A stretch of 64,000 nt of DNA from Nicotiana tabacum (taxonomy: Eukaryota; Streptophyta; Magnoliopsida; Solanales; Solanaceae), in the NCBI RefSeq assembly GCF_000715075.1, contig NC_134096.1, positions 66,717,026 to 66,781,025 on the forward strand, in the 5' to 3' direction. Below, piece by piece: positions 47,163-58,497 of the stretch (position 1 is its first letter; every line of letters starts with the position of its first letter). The notes beneath the pieces are model-generated. The model had not been told where the DNA came from. It made no database searches and saw only the letters and a list, made by a program, of their open reading frames with translations. A program made the position numbers and the translations under genes.

Positions 47163-48043
47163 AGTCGTAGGTTCATCAGGATAAGTAATAATAACACTGT
47201 AGAGAGAAAATGTAAAGGATAATAATAAATACTAAAACAGCAATCCATTGATAAATATTTAAAAACGTCAAACAAATGCAGTTCAATGATTCAAGCAATT
47301 ATTTCAAAACAAAAACGTTAAAAAAAAAAACAAAATACTAAAAATATCTTTAATGCCCATAAAATTGCTTTTAAAAATAAATGATGTTAATTGGCAGGCT
47401 ACCTAGGAACTCGACGGGCCCTTGATGGCGCAACAGTCTAATTCTTGAGAATAGCTCCCTTCTCTATTGTCTGAATAATAAGGTCTTCCTCCTCCTCCTC
47501 CTCAACTATCACACTGCAGTCCATGTCTTTGTCATCCAGAAATAGCTTCCTTATGCCAGCTAGAGCTTCATCTTCTTCAAACCCCCACATCATGTCAGCT
47601 TGATGAAATGACTGGCTCAAATATGGTACTGGCTAATATAGAGGGTAATAAGTACCATGCCACGATGGCGACCAATTCTGATACTCGTGCCAGGTGTATT
47701 CATACCCAAGCCCAAAAGTTGTGTCGTGACGCTTTAGCTGTATTGGTTTGGCGATCCCCTAGAGATTCTTACCAAGACCCTTGCTAGGTTTATGCCCTGT
47801 CCATGCCAATATGCCTTATATCTTACTGCTCCACCATTTGTCTTTTTCAATTATGTTGACGCGCTCGACGTGATGGTATGTTTCTCCACCCAACTTCCTT
47901 CTATTCTCGACGATCGGAACAGTTTGATTGGTGTAAATGGGATTACTTTCGTCCCCATGGATGATCACCTCCTGATGGTTCCACTCAAACTTCACGGCCT
48001 GATGTAGAGTAGAAGCCACGGCCCCAGTGGCATGTATCCACGA
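47163..48043 (-). other. Linker between protease and reverse transcriptase, Ogre-like
   Basis: About 880 bp with broken coding sequence: RRKLGGETYHHVERV (48019-47816) and a segment with an EEEEEED run (47620-47438). In Ogre elements an intron is reported between protease and reverse transcriptase. This A/T-rich stretch, with 47180-47400 non-coding, may include it, but I see no clear splice pair. Confidence 0.5.
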
Positions 48044-48706
48044 TCACCCCAACAACAGATTGTATGTAGCAGATATATCCAATACTTGAAACTCAACATC
48101 GAACCAGGTCGGGCCTATCTGTAGTCTGAGGTTGGTCTCCCCAATTGTGTCCCTTTGAGACCTATCAAATGCTTTCAAATTCATACTCCCTGCTCCTATC
48201 TCATGCAGACCTTTACCCAGCCTTTTCAAAGTAGTTAGTGGACAGATGTTGAGACTCGAACCCCCATCTATCAGGACCCTGGCAATGAATTTGTCCTCAA
48301 ACTGCACTGTGATATGTAGTACCCTATTGTGACTTAGTCCTTCCGGTGGCAGCTCGTCTTCATAAAAAGTGATCTTGTGGCTTTCTAACACTTGCCCTAC
48401 CATGTTGGACATCTCTCCACTAGTGATGTTATTTGGTACATAAGCTTCATTCAACACCTTCATCAAGGCATTCCTATGTTCCTCGGAGTTTTGCAGCAGT
48501 GTTAAAATGGATATTTGAGTAGGGGTTTTGTTCAGATGATCAACCACAGAATACTCTCTCGCCTGCACCATTCTCCAAAGATCATCTGGGCTAGTCTCAA
48601 TGACATGCGGCTTAGAGGTAGCTTCTTTGCTTGTTCCTCCCAAATGCTCGGGTGTATAAACCCTACCAGTTCTGGTCATGCCTTGCGCTGCACTTGTTTC
48701 TTCCAT
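48044..48706 (-). pseudogene. Aspartic protease region of the Ogre-like element
   Basis: The frame contains DLWRMVQAREYSVVDHLNKT, LNEAYVPNNIT, LHITVQFEDKFIARVLIDGG and SSLNICPL. The Asp in VLIDGGS is the predicted active-site residue. It ends with FQVLDISATYNLLLG, the second structural motif of retroelement proteases. It is followed by a stop in the otherwise conserved region. Confidence 0.9.
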
Positions 48707-49170
48707 TTTTGCTTTTCCTTTCCTTCTTGCTTCCGCAACATAATCTCAAGGTGTAGCATTAGACTTAAAAGATGGCGTGGGTGCCACCATCACAGTGAAG
48801 GGTGTTGTTACCTCAACCTCAAATGGAGTTGGTGCGACTACCTCAACTCAATCGGTGCCTGAGTTTGTACCACGATAGGTATGAGAGTGACTGGAGATGT
48901 TTCAGGGTTATCCCCTTCTCAAATGAGTCCAATTGACCCCTCTGAGTCCCATTCTTCATCGGTCTCTATCACGTTTACCCCTTCACCCCTGTGATCCGGG
49001 AGAGGATTGTTACGGACATTGGGTGAAACCTCCTTTGCCTGTATGACCTTGGTGTCAATTAATGTCTGAATCTCATCCATCAAAGTACGACACTCATCAA
49101 TAGTATGACCTTTCATGCCTGAGTGATAGGCACATGTCTTGTTTGGATTAATCCACTAGGAAGGGTTTTC
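48707..49170 (-). pseudogene. gag C-terminus with zinc-knuckle-like motif, Ogre-like
   Basis: The frame 49116-48919 encodes MKGHTIDECRTLMDEI, then SPNVRNNPLPDHRGEGV and DEEWDSEG. Bases just upstream add the YHSG residues of the knuckle. The section 48918-48707 between this and the protease is Ser/Thr/Val-rich linker sequence with frameshifts. It is the same arrangement as the fragment at 10454-10882. Confidence 0.82.
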
Positions 49171-50330
49171 CATAGCAACAGTGGGAATGGGAGTGATATA
49201 ACCGGCAACCTTCAATCTCTTGTACATCTGGTCTATAGGTTAAGCAATTGGGGTGTATTGTCTGGGTGGTCTGCGGTCGAAATTTGGTCTAGGTTTTCGG
49301 TAGTTTTGGTGGGCTGGTGGTGAGTGGTAGTATGCGGGTTGGGTTTTATATCTATGGTAAGTGGTGGCAGGTTGTTGGTATCTGGGAGGTGAAGGTTGAT
49401 ATGTAGGTGGAGGTGTTTGGTATGTGAGAGGAGACTTCGGACATTGGGCTACCATTACTGCACCTACCTCTTTCTTCTTAGAGATACCTCCTGACTGCAG
49501 GGCCTTATTTGTGGCTTGGAGTGCTTCAAAATTTTTTACCATTCCGCTTTTGATCCATTCTTCTATTCTCTCTCCCAACTTGATGATATCAGAAAATTTA
49601 TGGTTTTCAATAACCATCAATCTTTCGTAGTATGGAGGATCCTGAGCTCTGATGAAGAACTTATTCATCTGTTCTTCTTCCAGCGCTGGCCTTACTTTTG
49701 CGGCTTCAGACCTCTACCGAGTAGCATACTCGCAAAAAGTTTTCGTTGGCTTCTTCTTGAGATTTTGATTGTAGAAAATGTCTGGTGCGTGTTATGTGTT
49801 AAACTTGAACCGATCCATGAAAGATGATGCCATGCTCACCCAATTAACCCATTTCTTTGGGTTATGATTGATGTACCAAGATAGGGCGTCTCCGGTGAGG
49901 CTTCTCATGAACAGCTTCATGCGGATTCTTTCATCCCTACCAACTCCTACAAGCTTGTCACAATATGTTCTCAAGTGCACCTTCGGATCACCAGTTCCGT
50001 CGTATATTTCAAACTTAGGAGGTTTGTAACCCTCTGGCAATTCTATATCTGGATGAATACACAAATCTTCATAATTCAAACCCTCAATGCCTTTGCCCTC
50101 TTCGACACTTTGAACCCTGCCAGTAAGTTTTTTGAGTTCCTCTGCATGTTCTTGATGAGCAGGTCCTTCTCGACGAATTCAGGTATGTATAGGGTCTGTT
50201 GTGGGGTGTGGGGGTAAGGTTTCCACATATATGGGATTGCTTTAGTGGACTCTGGGAATTTGGGTGTAATGGTGGTCATTGGTTGAATTTTGTGGGCCAG
50301 GAGTAGGCTGTGGTGCATAGGGCCTGTATG
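49171..50330 (-). pseudogene. gag core, copy I
   Basis: The capsid-like core is encoded at 50079-49792 (YEDLCIHPDIELPEGYKPPK, HLRTYCDKLVGVGRDE, MRSLTGDALSWYI). The following 49668-49240 contains FFIRAQDPPYYERLM and a Pro/Tyr/Gln-rich segment. A stop near 49790 separates the parts. It is almost identical to copy II at 52902-54050 and is interrupted upstream, at about 50331, by a piece of LTR. Confidence 0.9.
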
Positions 50331-52901
50331 ACTCAAGTAACCATAGAGGAGTCCAGAACCAGTTTACTCAACCATGGCACCAAGTGTTGCACCATTTAAA
50401 TCAGCCAATTCAAGTACACCGCACATAACAGGGGGAAGTAGAGTGAATAGGAACAGTTTGAGATTGAGGGAGTGACTAAGGACCAAGCCCTAGTGTGTCA
50501 GAGTTCACAAGGGTCTTACTCCGAGCAGTGCTCACACTAGGGAGGCCAATAATAGAACCTAGGCAGCCTTGGCTTTCAGCCGGCTAAGAATGAAGAGTTC
50601 AGAATAGCATACGTTGCCAGTGAGGAAAATAGACAGAAGTTAGTAGATACATTCATATCCTAAAGTCATAGCCAAATTGAGCATATAGAGTAATTAATCA
50701 AATAGGCCAGTAGGTTCAGCAGGACAGCAAAGCACCACATAGATAGCCTCATATTGAAAGAAATTGGGGAAGAAACAGGTTTGCAAGATATACATAGATT
50801 ATCATTCATGACATTAAACCAATTGAGACCTAAGAGGTTCGGATTAATCTAAGCATGTATCTTAGGGTCATACTAATAAGTATTTAGACATTGTGATAAA
50901 CACTAGAAGAGACAGGGTATCAAATGAACAAAATACAGAGTGCAAATATATTAGCATGGAAGCAAGATCATAGTCGATAGAAAATGGTTTTAATACAAAT
51001 TGCGACACATTGTACATGCAAGACAGACATTACAGAGATTCAGGGCAGTGTGTGATAGCAAACATATGTAGGTGTTCTAGGATTAATATAATAGAATAAT
51101 CTACTAGAGAAGATCTAAGTTATGTCATAAAGCAAAATAGTTCAAACGGGGTAGAGAGATCAAGTTGAGATGACTGTCAAGATCTTAGTCAATCACTAAT
51201 GGGGTAGGGGGATCATGATGAGTGACAAAAGAGCAAGTGAACATGTCACAATTAACACAGGAAGTTCTAACACAAGTATGAAGCATTCATTATAGAGATT
51301 AAGGACAAAGCAAGTAAGCATGTATTAGGGAACATCCAGACACCTATACACTTAAGAGCATCAGATTATCCAAGTTGGACTTAGGCATACTCAGAACTAG
51401 TAGCATTAGGAAGAAGTTAGATGCTAAAAGACTTAGAAAAAAGTAGAATTAACAAAATCGTTCACAAAAGTAATCCAGAAAAAACATATTAAGCCAGGAA
51501 TTTGAGAGGCGAGAACACATGCAAATCAAAGTCACATAGGGATGAAATTTCAAGAGTGAAGTTGCTTACGAGTTAACTGACAACAATAAAGAACAAAAGA
51601 TCCACAAGAACCCAAAAAACTCGATGCGTCAAAGTTCCCAAGAGCTTCGATCAACTCATGGCAATGCTCGCAACAAGAACATGTAACAAAAATGCTAATG
51701 GCCTTGTCTTTCAGCCGGCCAGTACAGAATACCAAGAAAGAGAGTAGCAAAAAAACCCAAATTTTAGTAAGAATCGATTAATTTCCGTCCCCCCTCAGAA
51801 AGGAAAGTGAGGGGGTTTATATAACAGTCAAAAATCGAGCAAACACATAAGGAAACAAAGTAAATTAAATAACAAATAAGGAAAGAAAACATGCAAATCA
51901 ATTTGAAATCGATTTAAGAGAGAAATCAGGTAAACCCTAGTTTTTTAGGGAAAGTGTAAATCAACAGAAATCCAAACGAAATCGGACTCACACAATATAG
52001 TATTTAACGTATGTAGACGCGATATTGCCCAGATTCAAATGATTGAAATTGAATAGGCAGAATCGGAGAGATAGTACTTGCCATGTATAGGCAAGTACCA
52101 AGTAATACCATGGAGGAACAACCAGTAGCGAAAAAGCACAGATATGGCAAGTAAATGAGAGGAGAATCCCATTAGGAGAGAGATTTAGGGAGTGGCGACG
52201 ATTTAGGTTTCTTCAGAGAAGGGGGAGGTTTCTTCAGTTTCAGAGGCCAGGCACTGCTCATAGACAGGATTATACACGCTGATTATTGAGATTACAGGTT
52301 TCCAGTTATTAACCATGTTGTGTCTAGGTGACTTACGCAGTAAAGAGTAATGAAGACCATTGGGAGGAGCCCAGAATTACTTATGCTTGATGACAGTGGC
52401 ATAAACAAGCAGTAAACAATTTTTAGAGGTCCATCATTAATATAGAACTAGTAATTATACCCTATAGGCAGGATCTCTAATAGTTGACGCTTGGAACTTA
52501 TTTTATTGTTATACTTAGTCATATAGGCATGGTTTCTAGTGAAAATTGCGATACAGTAGCAAATGAAATGATCCAAATCCTATAGGCATGATTTCTAGTA
52601 TATATGCTGCAGTAATGCTAATTGAAGGAAAGTTCAACGATATTTATTTCCTATGGGCATGTTTTCTAATAACATGTAGCAACAAGGATAATAGAAGCAT
52701 TTGAGCTCATGCTTTTCTAGTAGACAAGTAGTGTGAGTGTGTGCTTCTCCTAATGGCATGATTTATATAGTGTACATAGAGAGTAAATGACACATATACC
52801 AAACACATTATTAAGTCCTATAGGCATGCTATCTACCCATCGCATGTAAATATTAAAATCTACCCCATTCCCTTTTACTAACAACCCCAATTGTTTATAC
52901 A
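50331..52901 (-). repeat. LTR fragment embedded inside gag
   Basis: This 2.57 kb block matches the left LTR from about 36245 through the duplication junction (38159, here 52235) to about 38822. The second part has the copy-2 variants GACAGTGG and AACAATTTTTAG. It therefore derives from an LTR already carrying the tandem duplication. Short shared sequences are found at its ends: ATGACT on the left and ACAA on the right. Confidence 0.93.
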
Positions 52902-54050
52902 ACAGTGGGAATGGGAGTGATATAACCGGCAACCTTCAATCTCTTGTACATCTGGTCTATAGGTTGAGCAATTGGGGTGTATTGTCTGGGTGGTCTGCGG
53001 TCGAAATTTGGTCTAGGTTTTCGGTAGTTTTGGTGGGCTGGTGGTGAGTGGTAGTATGCGGGTTGGGTTTTATATCTATGGTAAGTGGTGGCAGGTTGTT
53101 GGTATCTGGGAGGTGAAGGTTGATATGTGGGTGGAGGTGTTTGGTATGTGAGAGGAGACTTCGGACATTGGGCTACCATTACTGCACCTACCTCTTTCTT
53201 CTTAGAGATACCTCCTGACTGTAGGGCCTTATTTGTGGCTTGGAGTGCTTCAAAATTTTTTACCATTCCGCTTTTGATCCATTCTTCTATTCTCTCTCCC
53301 AACTTGATGATATCAAAAAATTTATGGTTTTCAATAACCATCAATCTTTCGTAGTATGGCGGATCCTGAGCTCTGATGAAGAACTTATTCATCTGTTCTT
53401 CTTCCAGCGCTGGCCTTACTTTTGCGGCTTCAGACCTCTACCGAGTAGCATACTCGCGAAAAGTTTCCGTTGACTTCTTCTTGAGATTTTGATTGTAGAA
53501 AACGTCTGGTGCGTGTTATGTGTTAAACCTGAACCGATCCATGAAAGATGATGCCATGCTCACCCAATTAACCCATTTCTTTGGGTTATGACTGATGTAC
53601 CAAGATAGGGCGTCTCCAGTGAGGCTTCTCATGAACAGCTTCATGCGGATTCTTTCATCCCTACCAACTCCTACAAGCTTGTCACAATATGTTCTCAAGT
53701 GCACCTTTGGATCACCAGTTCCGTCGTATATTTCAAACTTAGGAGGTTTGTAACCCTCTGGCAATTCTATATCTGGATGAATACACAAATCTTCATAATT
53801 CAAACCCTCAATGCCTTTGCCCTCTTCGACACTTTGAACCCTGCCAGTAAGTTTTTTGAGTTCCTCTGCCATGTTCTTGATGAGCAGGTCCTTCTCGACG
53901 AATTCAGGTATGTATAAGGTCTGTTGTGGGGTGTGGGGTAAGGTTTTCACATATATGGGATTGCTTTAGTGGACCTTGGGAATTTGGGCGTAATGGTGGT
54001 CATTGGTTGAGTTTTGTGGGCCAGGAGTAGGCTGTGGTGCATAGGGCCTG
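52902..54050 (-). pseudogene. gag core, copy II
   Basis: Nearly identical to copy I, with a few substitutions. It encodes 53950-53516 (LYIPEFVEKDLLIKNMAEEL, YEDLCIHPDIELPEGYKP, SLTGDALSWYISHNPKKW) and 53392-52895 (FFIRAQDPPYYERLM and the Pro/Tyr/Gln-rich tail). It keeps a longer N-terminal part than copy I. The in-frame stop between the two segments is shared with copy I, so it predates the duplication. Confidence 0.9.
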
Positions 54051-55270
54051 TATGACTTTGGTGTTAATTAATGTCTGAATATTATCTTTCAAAGTACGAC
54101 ACTCATCAATAGTATGACCCTTCATGCCTGAGTGATAGGCACATGTCTTATTTGGATTAATCCACTAGGAGGAGTTTTCCATAGCAATAGCGAGAATGGG
54201 AGTGACATAACTGGCATCCTTCGGTCTCTCGTACAGTTGGTCTATAGGTTCAGCAATTGTGGTGTATTGTCTGGGTGGTCTGCAGTCGAAATTCGATCCA
54301 GGTTTTTGGTAGTTTTGGCGGGCTGGTGGTGAGTGGTAGTATGCTGGTTGGGTGTTATAAGTATGGTAAGTGGCAGCAGGTTGTTGGTATTTGAGAGGTG
54401 AAAGCTGATATGTGGGTGGGGATGTTTGGTATGTAAGGGAAGCTTTGGACCTTGGGCTACCATCACCACACCTACTTCTTTATTCTTAGAGATACCACCT
54501 GACTGTAAGGCTTTATTTGTGGCTTGGAGTGCTTCAAAATTTGTCACCATTCCATTTTTGATCCCTTCTTCTATTCTTTCTCCCAATTTGAGGTGTTAGA
54601 AAATTTATGGTTTTCAATAACCATCAGTCTTTCGTAGTATTGCGGATCTTGAGCTCTGACGAAGAACTTATTCATCTGTTATTCTTCCAGTGCTGGCCTT
54701 ACTTTTGCAGCTTCAGACCTACACCGAGTAGCATACTCACGGAAAGTTTCCGTTGGCTTCTTATTGAGATTCTAAATGTAGAAAATGTTTGGTGCGTTTT
54801 CTATGTTAAACCTGAACCGATCCAGAAATATGATGCCATGCTCACCCAATTAACCCATTTCTTTGGGTTCTGACTGATGTACCAAGACAGGGCATCTCCG
54901 ATGAGGTTCCTCATGAGCATCTTCATGCGGATTATTTCATCCTTGCCAACTCCCACAAGCTTGTCACAATACGTTCTCAAGTGCACCTTCGGATCACCAG
55001 TCCCGTCGAACATTTCAAACTTAGGAGGTTTGTAACCTTCTGGCAGTTCTACATCTGGTTGAATACACTTATCTTCATAATTCAAACCCTCAATGTATTT
55101 GCCCCCTTCGACACTTTGAACTCTGCTAGTAAGTTTCTTGAGTTATTCCGCCATGTTCCTGATGAGCAGGTCCTTCTCGGAGGATTCGGGTATGTATAGG
55201 GTTTGTTGTGGGGTGTGGGGTAAAGTTTTCACATATATGGGATTGCTTTGGTGGACTCCGGGAATCTGGG
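54051..55270 (-). pseudogene. gag core, copy III (more diverged)
   Basis: The same region as copies I and II but with clear divergence. The 55085-54801 frame encodes YEDKCIQPDVELPEGYKPPK and LIGDALSWYIS; the 54586-54242 frame encodes KNGMVTNFEALQATNKALQS. It also carries the gag knuckle region (54053-54180, matching 49048-49177). It is directly joined to the gag N-terminus, so it is the ancestral 5' copy in the array. Confidence 0.88.
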
Positions 55271-55950
55271 CATAATAGTGGTCATTGGTTGAGTTTTGTG
55301 GGTCAAGAGTAGGTTGTGGAGCATTCTGAGGGGTGTGGTATGTAGTTGTTTGTGGTTATTGAGTTGGGTGGTGATGGTGTTATTGAGGAGTAGGTACTGG
55401 TGAAGGGTTGTGGTTCTGAGGAGGTGTGGCATATTGATGTGGTGCGGGAGGATTTTGCGGATTTTGATTTTGTGTGTTTTGGGGAGGTGCCGGGTTTTAG
55501 GCGTTTGTGTTTTGTTGGTTAATGTCGGGGACGTTTAGGGTGAAGGAAAGGTTTGCCAAGTTCCGGACCTGCTCATGTTCCCCTTGTAGCTCCAATATTT
55601 TATGTTCCAAGCGTAGGACCAATTCATTTTGTACTGGAGTATTTCGATCGTCCGAAGTTTCAACGTTCTCTGCATTGTCCTTTCTGATACCACTTAAATT
55701 GTCCATCTTTCCTTTCCCTTTGCTTCTGCCTTTAGGATCACTTGGTGGAGGAGGAGATGGAGGACCTCTGGATCTAGTGTGATATGTGGATAATGCCAGT
55801 ATGCGCGAACCAACCTTGAGGGAATGGGAATAAACAAAAGAAAAGAAAAACAAAAAGGTAACCAAGTCAGTAAGGGATATTGAAAGAATGCTTGCAATAT
55901 TGAACATGCTTTGCAAAATCATGTAACATATTCGTGTCCTAATTTGGGGG
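55271..55950 (-). pseudogene. gag N-terminal region, Ogre-like
   Basis: The frame 55922-55497 contains RSRGPPSPPPPSDPKGRSKG and a likely coiled segment (LVLRLEHKILELQGEHEQVR). Its first 50 residues are hydrophobic and look like untranslated sequence, so the true start may be further downstream. The region 55270-55496 continues as an Asn/Gln/Pro-rich linker with stops. Confidence 0.72.
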
Positions 55951-56199
55951 ACCTCGTTGTGCCCGAGGTTGGCCTAAGCGACACATAGACTTGGAAAAAA
56001 TTGATGCCAATAATTGTGTCATTTCATTAATGCGAAAATGAATCAGATCCTTACTAAAACGACAATAATAAGAAAATAACTAATGGCATTTACCTTATTA
56101 CAATCGAAATCTAAAACTAAGCTAGTAAAGAACATCATTTCCTAATCTACTTGGCCCCAGAGGGACCTTCTCCATGCTTGGCCTTCTTGGATCCATTAA

Positions 56200-57736
56200 T
56201 CAAGTTCCCAGATCGCGCATGTCCAATAGTAGGTAAGCCTTTGCTAGATGCCCTCCCTCATTGCCTTCCGTATTCTGACAATCCGAGAGCCTCTTCCTCA
56301 TCTTCCCCTCAAGTTCCATTAACCCTTGCTCCAAATATTCCAATCTTTTTGTTGATTTAGTAGCAATTTCTTTCCATTCGTTGTTTGCTTCCATATCCAC
56401 TTTGTGCTGTTTCAAATGCCTAGCTTCAGACTCGAAAACCCTCTTGCGCATCATTCTATACTTGACTTGTGCTTCAGCAGCGTCATCTATAACCCTATTT
56501 TTTATATTAATCCTGGCTTGACATCTCCCGCTATATCATCTACCAACCATGATGGGTAGAAGTATACATGGTCGGCATGGTACCTATCTGGCTCGATAGT
56601 GTCTTTCTCTAAAAGGACCTTTTGATTCCACATATGATGTGCCTCGAACTTGAACGGAATGATGTTCCCTTTAAAGTCTGCTTTGTACTGGACCATGTTG
56701 GAAACCCGAGGTATAATCTGCTTTCTTCCTGCTTTCCTTATTACCCTTATAGGAGCATAAGGGTAGATTCCTCTTAACCCGATTAGCACTAAATGAGTGG
56801 TTTCTCTTGACCTGATGATGAACTCGCTGCTAGGGAACCATTCAAACATCCAATGTACCTTTTCGTCAGTCAAATTACTGAAGAAACGCACCCAGCTCAC
56901 AACACTTCTAGGTTGCGCGAACCTATCTGGGATAAATGTCATTATTTTTGGATGATGGTAGGCTATATAGTCATTCAATGGCCGTCGCAGAAGCTCCTGA
57001 CGATATTCACCTCTTTGGAAATGTTCTAATAACCAAACATGCAGCAACATATTACAGCCCTCGAAGTGCCCATACACCTGCTTGCATCGATCTAGAGCTC
57101 GGTACATTTAGGCCAAGATCATGGGGATGATAGTGTAAGTTTGTCCCTTAATTCCTTCCATTAGAGTCCTAGCGACCATGGCTAAGCGAGTGTGGATCTT
57201 CCCCCTTTAATTGGAAATATCAGCAACCCCAAAAAACAGACAATGAACACAAAAACTCGGCGGTGCGTCCAACCCAAAGAAGTACGGCAAGTTCATCACG
57301 GTGAAGGCGATATGACTTGCTATGCCCAAACGTTCATAAAGGAATTCAAATGGTATGTATGACTCCTTCAGACAGAGTAACTCATCATTTTTCTTGAAAC
57401 CCATCATTTTCAAAAAACCGCGGGGAGTGCGATTTTCTGGTATTAATAAACCCGGACTATCCCATGGCAGCCTAGCGAAGCCTCCCATTTCCTCTAAGAG
57501 AGGAGTCATTTCTACATCACCAAAGCGGAGACAACTCTTTTCTCATCCCAAAACATAGTGGCGGCCTCAATCAATGCGTTATTTGGCCGAATGTCCAATA
57601 AGGAAGTTAAATTTCCGAGGACCCTTTTCATATGATTCTTGTCACTAGGTGAGAGATTCTTCCACCAATCAAGCAGCAAAGGTGGGATGTTTTGAACCAT
57701 GCCGAACCTGGGGACTTCGTGCCTCATTTTCTGCAA
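56200..57736 (-). pseudogene. Ogre-type ORF1 (protein of unknown function), broken
   Basis: Pieces in order are 57736-57512 (LLLDWWKNLSPSDKNHMKRV, LIEAATMFWDE), 57509-57207 (GFARLPWDSPGLL, FLKMMGFKK), 57107-56502 (MYRALDRCKQ, FEGCNMLLHVWLLEHF, HHPKIMTFIPDR, WMFEWFPSSEFIIRS) and 56454-56200 (Glu/Lys/Leu-rich coiled coil). Frameshifts near 57540 and 56490 and in-frame stops at about 57108 and 57206 break it. An extra ORF before gag is characteristic of Ogre elements. A DUF7745-like domain is my recollection, not checked. Confidence 0.78.
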
Positions 57737-58480
57737 AACAAATAGAGTTAGCCCTTTCCCCCTCCAGGTCTGACTATTTACACATTAATGATCAACATAT
57801 CGGCATGTTTTCTCCAAGTAATGCACATAAAGTGATGGTGTCAATTGGGATTATGGAAATCCTGTCGGGTTTTGGACAAGGCTTATCTTAGTGGATTGTC
57901 AGGCGGACAACGTTCTAACCCATACTAGGTTTGACATGATGCATGCACAGTTGATATTGGAGCGAGGTTTCTAGAAGGGTCTAGAATGGTACTCTCAAGT
58001 GGACAACTTGAGAGGGAAAGGCACGGAACCGTCGACTGCACCGCTGATCGACTAGTTTACCGCAAATAAGCCTTTCCAATTTAAAGGGTAATTTTGGAAG
58101 AGCGCGGACACTCATCAAGTGCCGCTATGGTATTAGTTGGGCACGAGTGGAATATGATGTGGAGCATGCTTTATGCAGCAATAATAACACGTTGTCAAGT
58201 ATTTGCATAATAAATATATGAAAACAATAAACGCAGTATTAAGATAAAACATAAAGGATGTAAAAAGAAAGACAAAAGAAGAAATTAGTTCATGGAATAT
58301 AGGGTATATAATAAAGTAAGCAAGGGAGTAGGGGTGTGAGAGACATGATATAGTTAATAAATAGCAGCTAGTGTAATTAAGGGTAAATAGGGAAAGAGAT
58401 GTGCATGTTATAACAAATTTAAGCAAATAAAGGTGGAGAAGAGAAGGGCTGTGCATGTTATAATGGGCCTAAGAGTAAAT
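57737..58480 (-). other. 5' leader of the Ogre-like element
   Basis: About 740 bp of non-coding sequence between the primer-binding site and ORF1, without recognisable domains. Confidence 0.7.
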
Positions 58481-58497
58481 CCCTAGCAGAGTCGTCA
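58481..58497 (-). other. Primer-binding site of the Ogre-like element
   Basis: The minus strand reads TGACGACTCTGCTAGGG. It is the same type as at 12110-12125 with two changes, and lies three bases from the inner LTR edge. Confidence 0.82.
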
